The notes beneath the pieces are model-generated. The model ran no database searches. It saw nothing but the letters and a program-made list of their open reading frames with translations, and was not told the origin of the DNA. Below are positions 63,168-64,000 of a DNA stretch of 64,000 bases, piece after piece (the first letter of the stretch is position 1; each line of letters begins with the position of its first letter). The translations under genes and the position numbers were made by a program. The stretch comes from Methylobacterium planeticum. GTDB lineage: Bacteria > Pseudomonadota > Alphaproteobacteria > Rhizobiales > Beijerinckiaceae. The stretch is taken from contig NZ_VZZJ01000004.1 of the NCBI RefSeq assembly GCF_008806345.1, positions 124,001 to 188,000 of the forward strand, given 5' to 3'.

Positions 63168-64000
63168 TCATTCCGCCTTGAACGCCACGGTCGCGCCGCG
63201 CTCCACGTGGAGCGCGAGGTCGCGGGCGTCCCAGTTGGTCAGGCGGATGCAACCGTGCGACTCGGTCTTGCCGACCTTCTCCGGCTCCGGGGTGCCGTGG
63301 ATCCCGTAGGAGGGGATCGAGAGATCGATCCAGACGACGCCGACCGGGTTGTTCGGCCCCGGGTGGATCGAGAATTTCGACTTCGATTTCACCCCGGCGA
63401 ATTTGTACTTCGGGTTGTAGGTGTAGGACGGCTCGAAGGCGACGCCCTTGACCTTGGCGGATCCGTCCGGCGCCGGCTTCTCCTCGCTGCCGATCGAGGC
63501 TGGGTAATAGGCGAGGAGCTTGCCGGACTTGTCGAAGGCGCGCACGTCGCGGCTCGCCTTGTCGACCTCGATGCGCGACACCCTCGGGCTCTTGGGAAGG
63601 TCCTTGACCTTGCCGCGCTCCATCGCGGGCACGGCCGCGACGGTGATCACCGTGCCGGCCGTGTCGAGGGCCTTGCCGGGATTGAGGGCGCTCAGCAGAT
63701 CGCGGCTCATGTGGAAGCGCTCCGCCAGCATCTCGCGGGGATTGGTGTAGTCCATCGCCTTGAGATCGGCCTGCTCCTCCAATTTCGGCGGGATCTTCTC
63801 GACGTAGGGGCCCTTCACGTCGTCTTCGGTGATCGTGTACTCGGCCGCGACCGGATCGGCGCTCGTCGCCTGGAGCTTGTCGAAGAGCTCCGGCGTCAGG
63901 CTCTTCGCCTCGGGCAGGCCCTGCGCCACCGCGAAGGCCGAGAGGGCACCCTGGAGGTTCTCGCCGTCGCGCCCGTCGATGGCACCGGGCGAGAACCGCG
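63168..64000 (-). CDS. L,D-transpeptidase (YkuD), N-terminus outside window
   Basis: The frame is open to the right edge; the GTG at 63929 is an internal codon. At the edge is a peptidoglycan-binding repeat (FSPGAIDGRDGENLQGALSAF). A LysM-like or linker region follows (ERFHMSRDLLSALNPG), then the YkuD domain with IHPGPNNPVGVVWIDLS, YGIHGTPEP and the catalytic Cys in SHGCIRLTNWDA. It crosslinks peptidoglycan (3-3 links) or anchors proteins in the periplasm. Confidence 0.92.
   Translation of the reverse strand, partial: RFSPGAIDGRDGENLQGALSAFAVAQGLPEAKSLTPELFDKLQATSADPVAAEYTITEDDVKGPYVEKIPPKLEEQADLKAMDYTNPREMLAERFHMSRDLLSALNPGKALDTAGTVITVAAVPAMERGKVKDLPKSPRVSRIEVDKASRDVRAFDKSGKLLAYYPASIGSEEKPAPDGSAKVKGVAFEPSYTYNPKYKFAGVKSKSKFSIHPGPNNPVGVVWIDLSIPSYGIHGTPEPEKVGKTESHGCIRLTNWDARDLALHVERGATVAFKAE

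Overview
The window is GC-rich alphaproteobacterial chromosome, most likely a Rhizobiales member close to Methylobacterium. The evidence is methylsuccinyl-CoA dehydrogenase and propionyl-CoA carboxylase beta (ethylmalonyl-CoA pathway), phasins with a PhaR-like operator, an ATP12 assembly chaperone, an HWE-type histidine kinase, DUF1236 and DUF6894-type proteins, and sequences that fit the alphaproteobacterial EcfG stress promoter. I see no rRNA, tRNA, insertion sequence, prophage or CRISPR array. It reads as ordinary core chromosome with some lineage-specific small secreted proteins.

Layout. 1-6.4 kb: the end of an MscS channel gene, a CAP-domain lipoprotein, a motA/motB-type stator pair, an NdvA-type ABC exporter and a BrkB/YihY membrane protein. 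6.5-9.5 kb: a DMT permease and mcd, closed by a perfect 28-bp palindrome. 9.5-14 kb: two head-to-head GT4 glycosyltransferase paralogues, a phasin and a long phasin-like protein. 14-23 kb: a quality-control and housekeeping run (DegP protease, HtpX, RarA, YegD-like Hsp70, RluC-type pseudouridine synthase, HAD phosphatase, ATP12). 23-29.5 kb: pccB, envelope proteins, a metallophosphatase, a class III aminotransferase and a Cys-cluster protein. 29.5-36.2 kb: SleB hydrolase, a repeat-containing secreted protein, acuI, a GreA/GreB-family factor, a LysR regulator divergent from wrbA, and the Sua5 tRNA-modification enzyme.

36.3-45.3 kb: an acyl-CoA catabolic operon (acyl-CoA dehydrogenase, enoyl-CoA hydratase, DHRS1-like and HSDL2-like SDRs) followed by corA; then a two-gene unit of KaiC-like ATPase and an HWE histidine kinase with a degenerate receiver; then an SRAP protein. 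45.6-53 kb: two RNA methyltransferases, sodC, an MHS transporter, an epoxide-hydrolase-like protein, a Gly-rich DUF1236 protein behind a consensus EcfG box, and hrcA. 53-59 kb: a His-rich secreted peptide, then the conserved rph-rdgB-hemW and LpoA-like/rsmI/yraN blocks. 59-64 kb: a lone receiver, an OsmF/YehZ-type ABC system lacking its ATPase, a DUF6894 protein and a truncated L,D-transpeptidase.

How they work together: mcd, pccB and acuI fit C3/C4 acyl-CoA assimilation, and the phasins fit polyhydroxybutyrate storage from the same acyl-CoA pool. DegP, HtpX, Hsp70, HrcA and the EcfG-like promoters make a stress and envelope theme. Many gene pairs are coupled by GTGA overlaps (38945, 43370, 54410, 62093). 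Several convergent pairs share one strong hairpin (5342, 9261, 15534, 48288, 51870).
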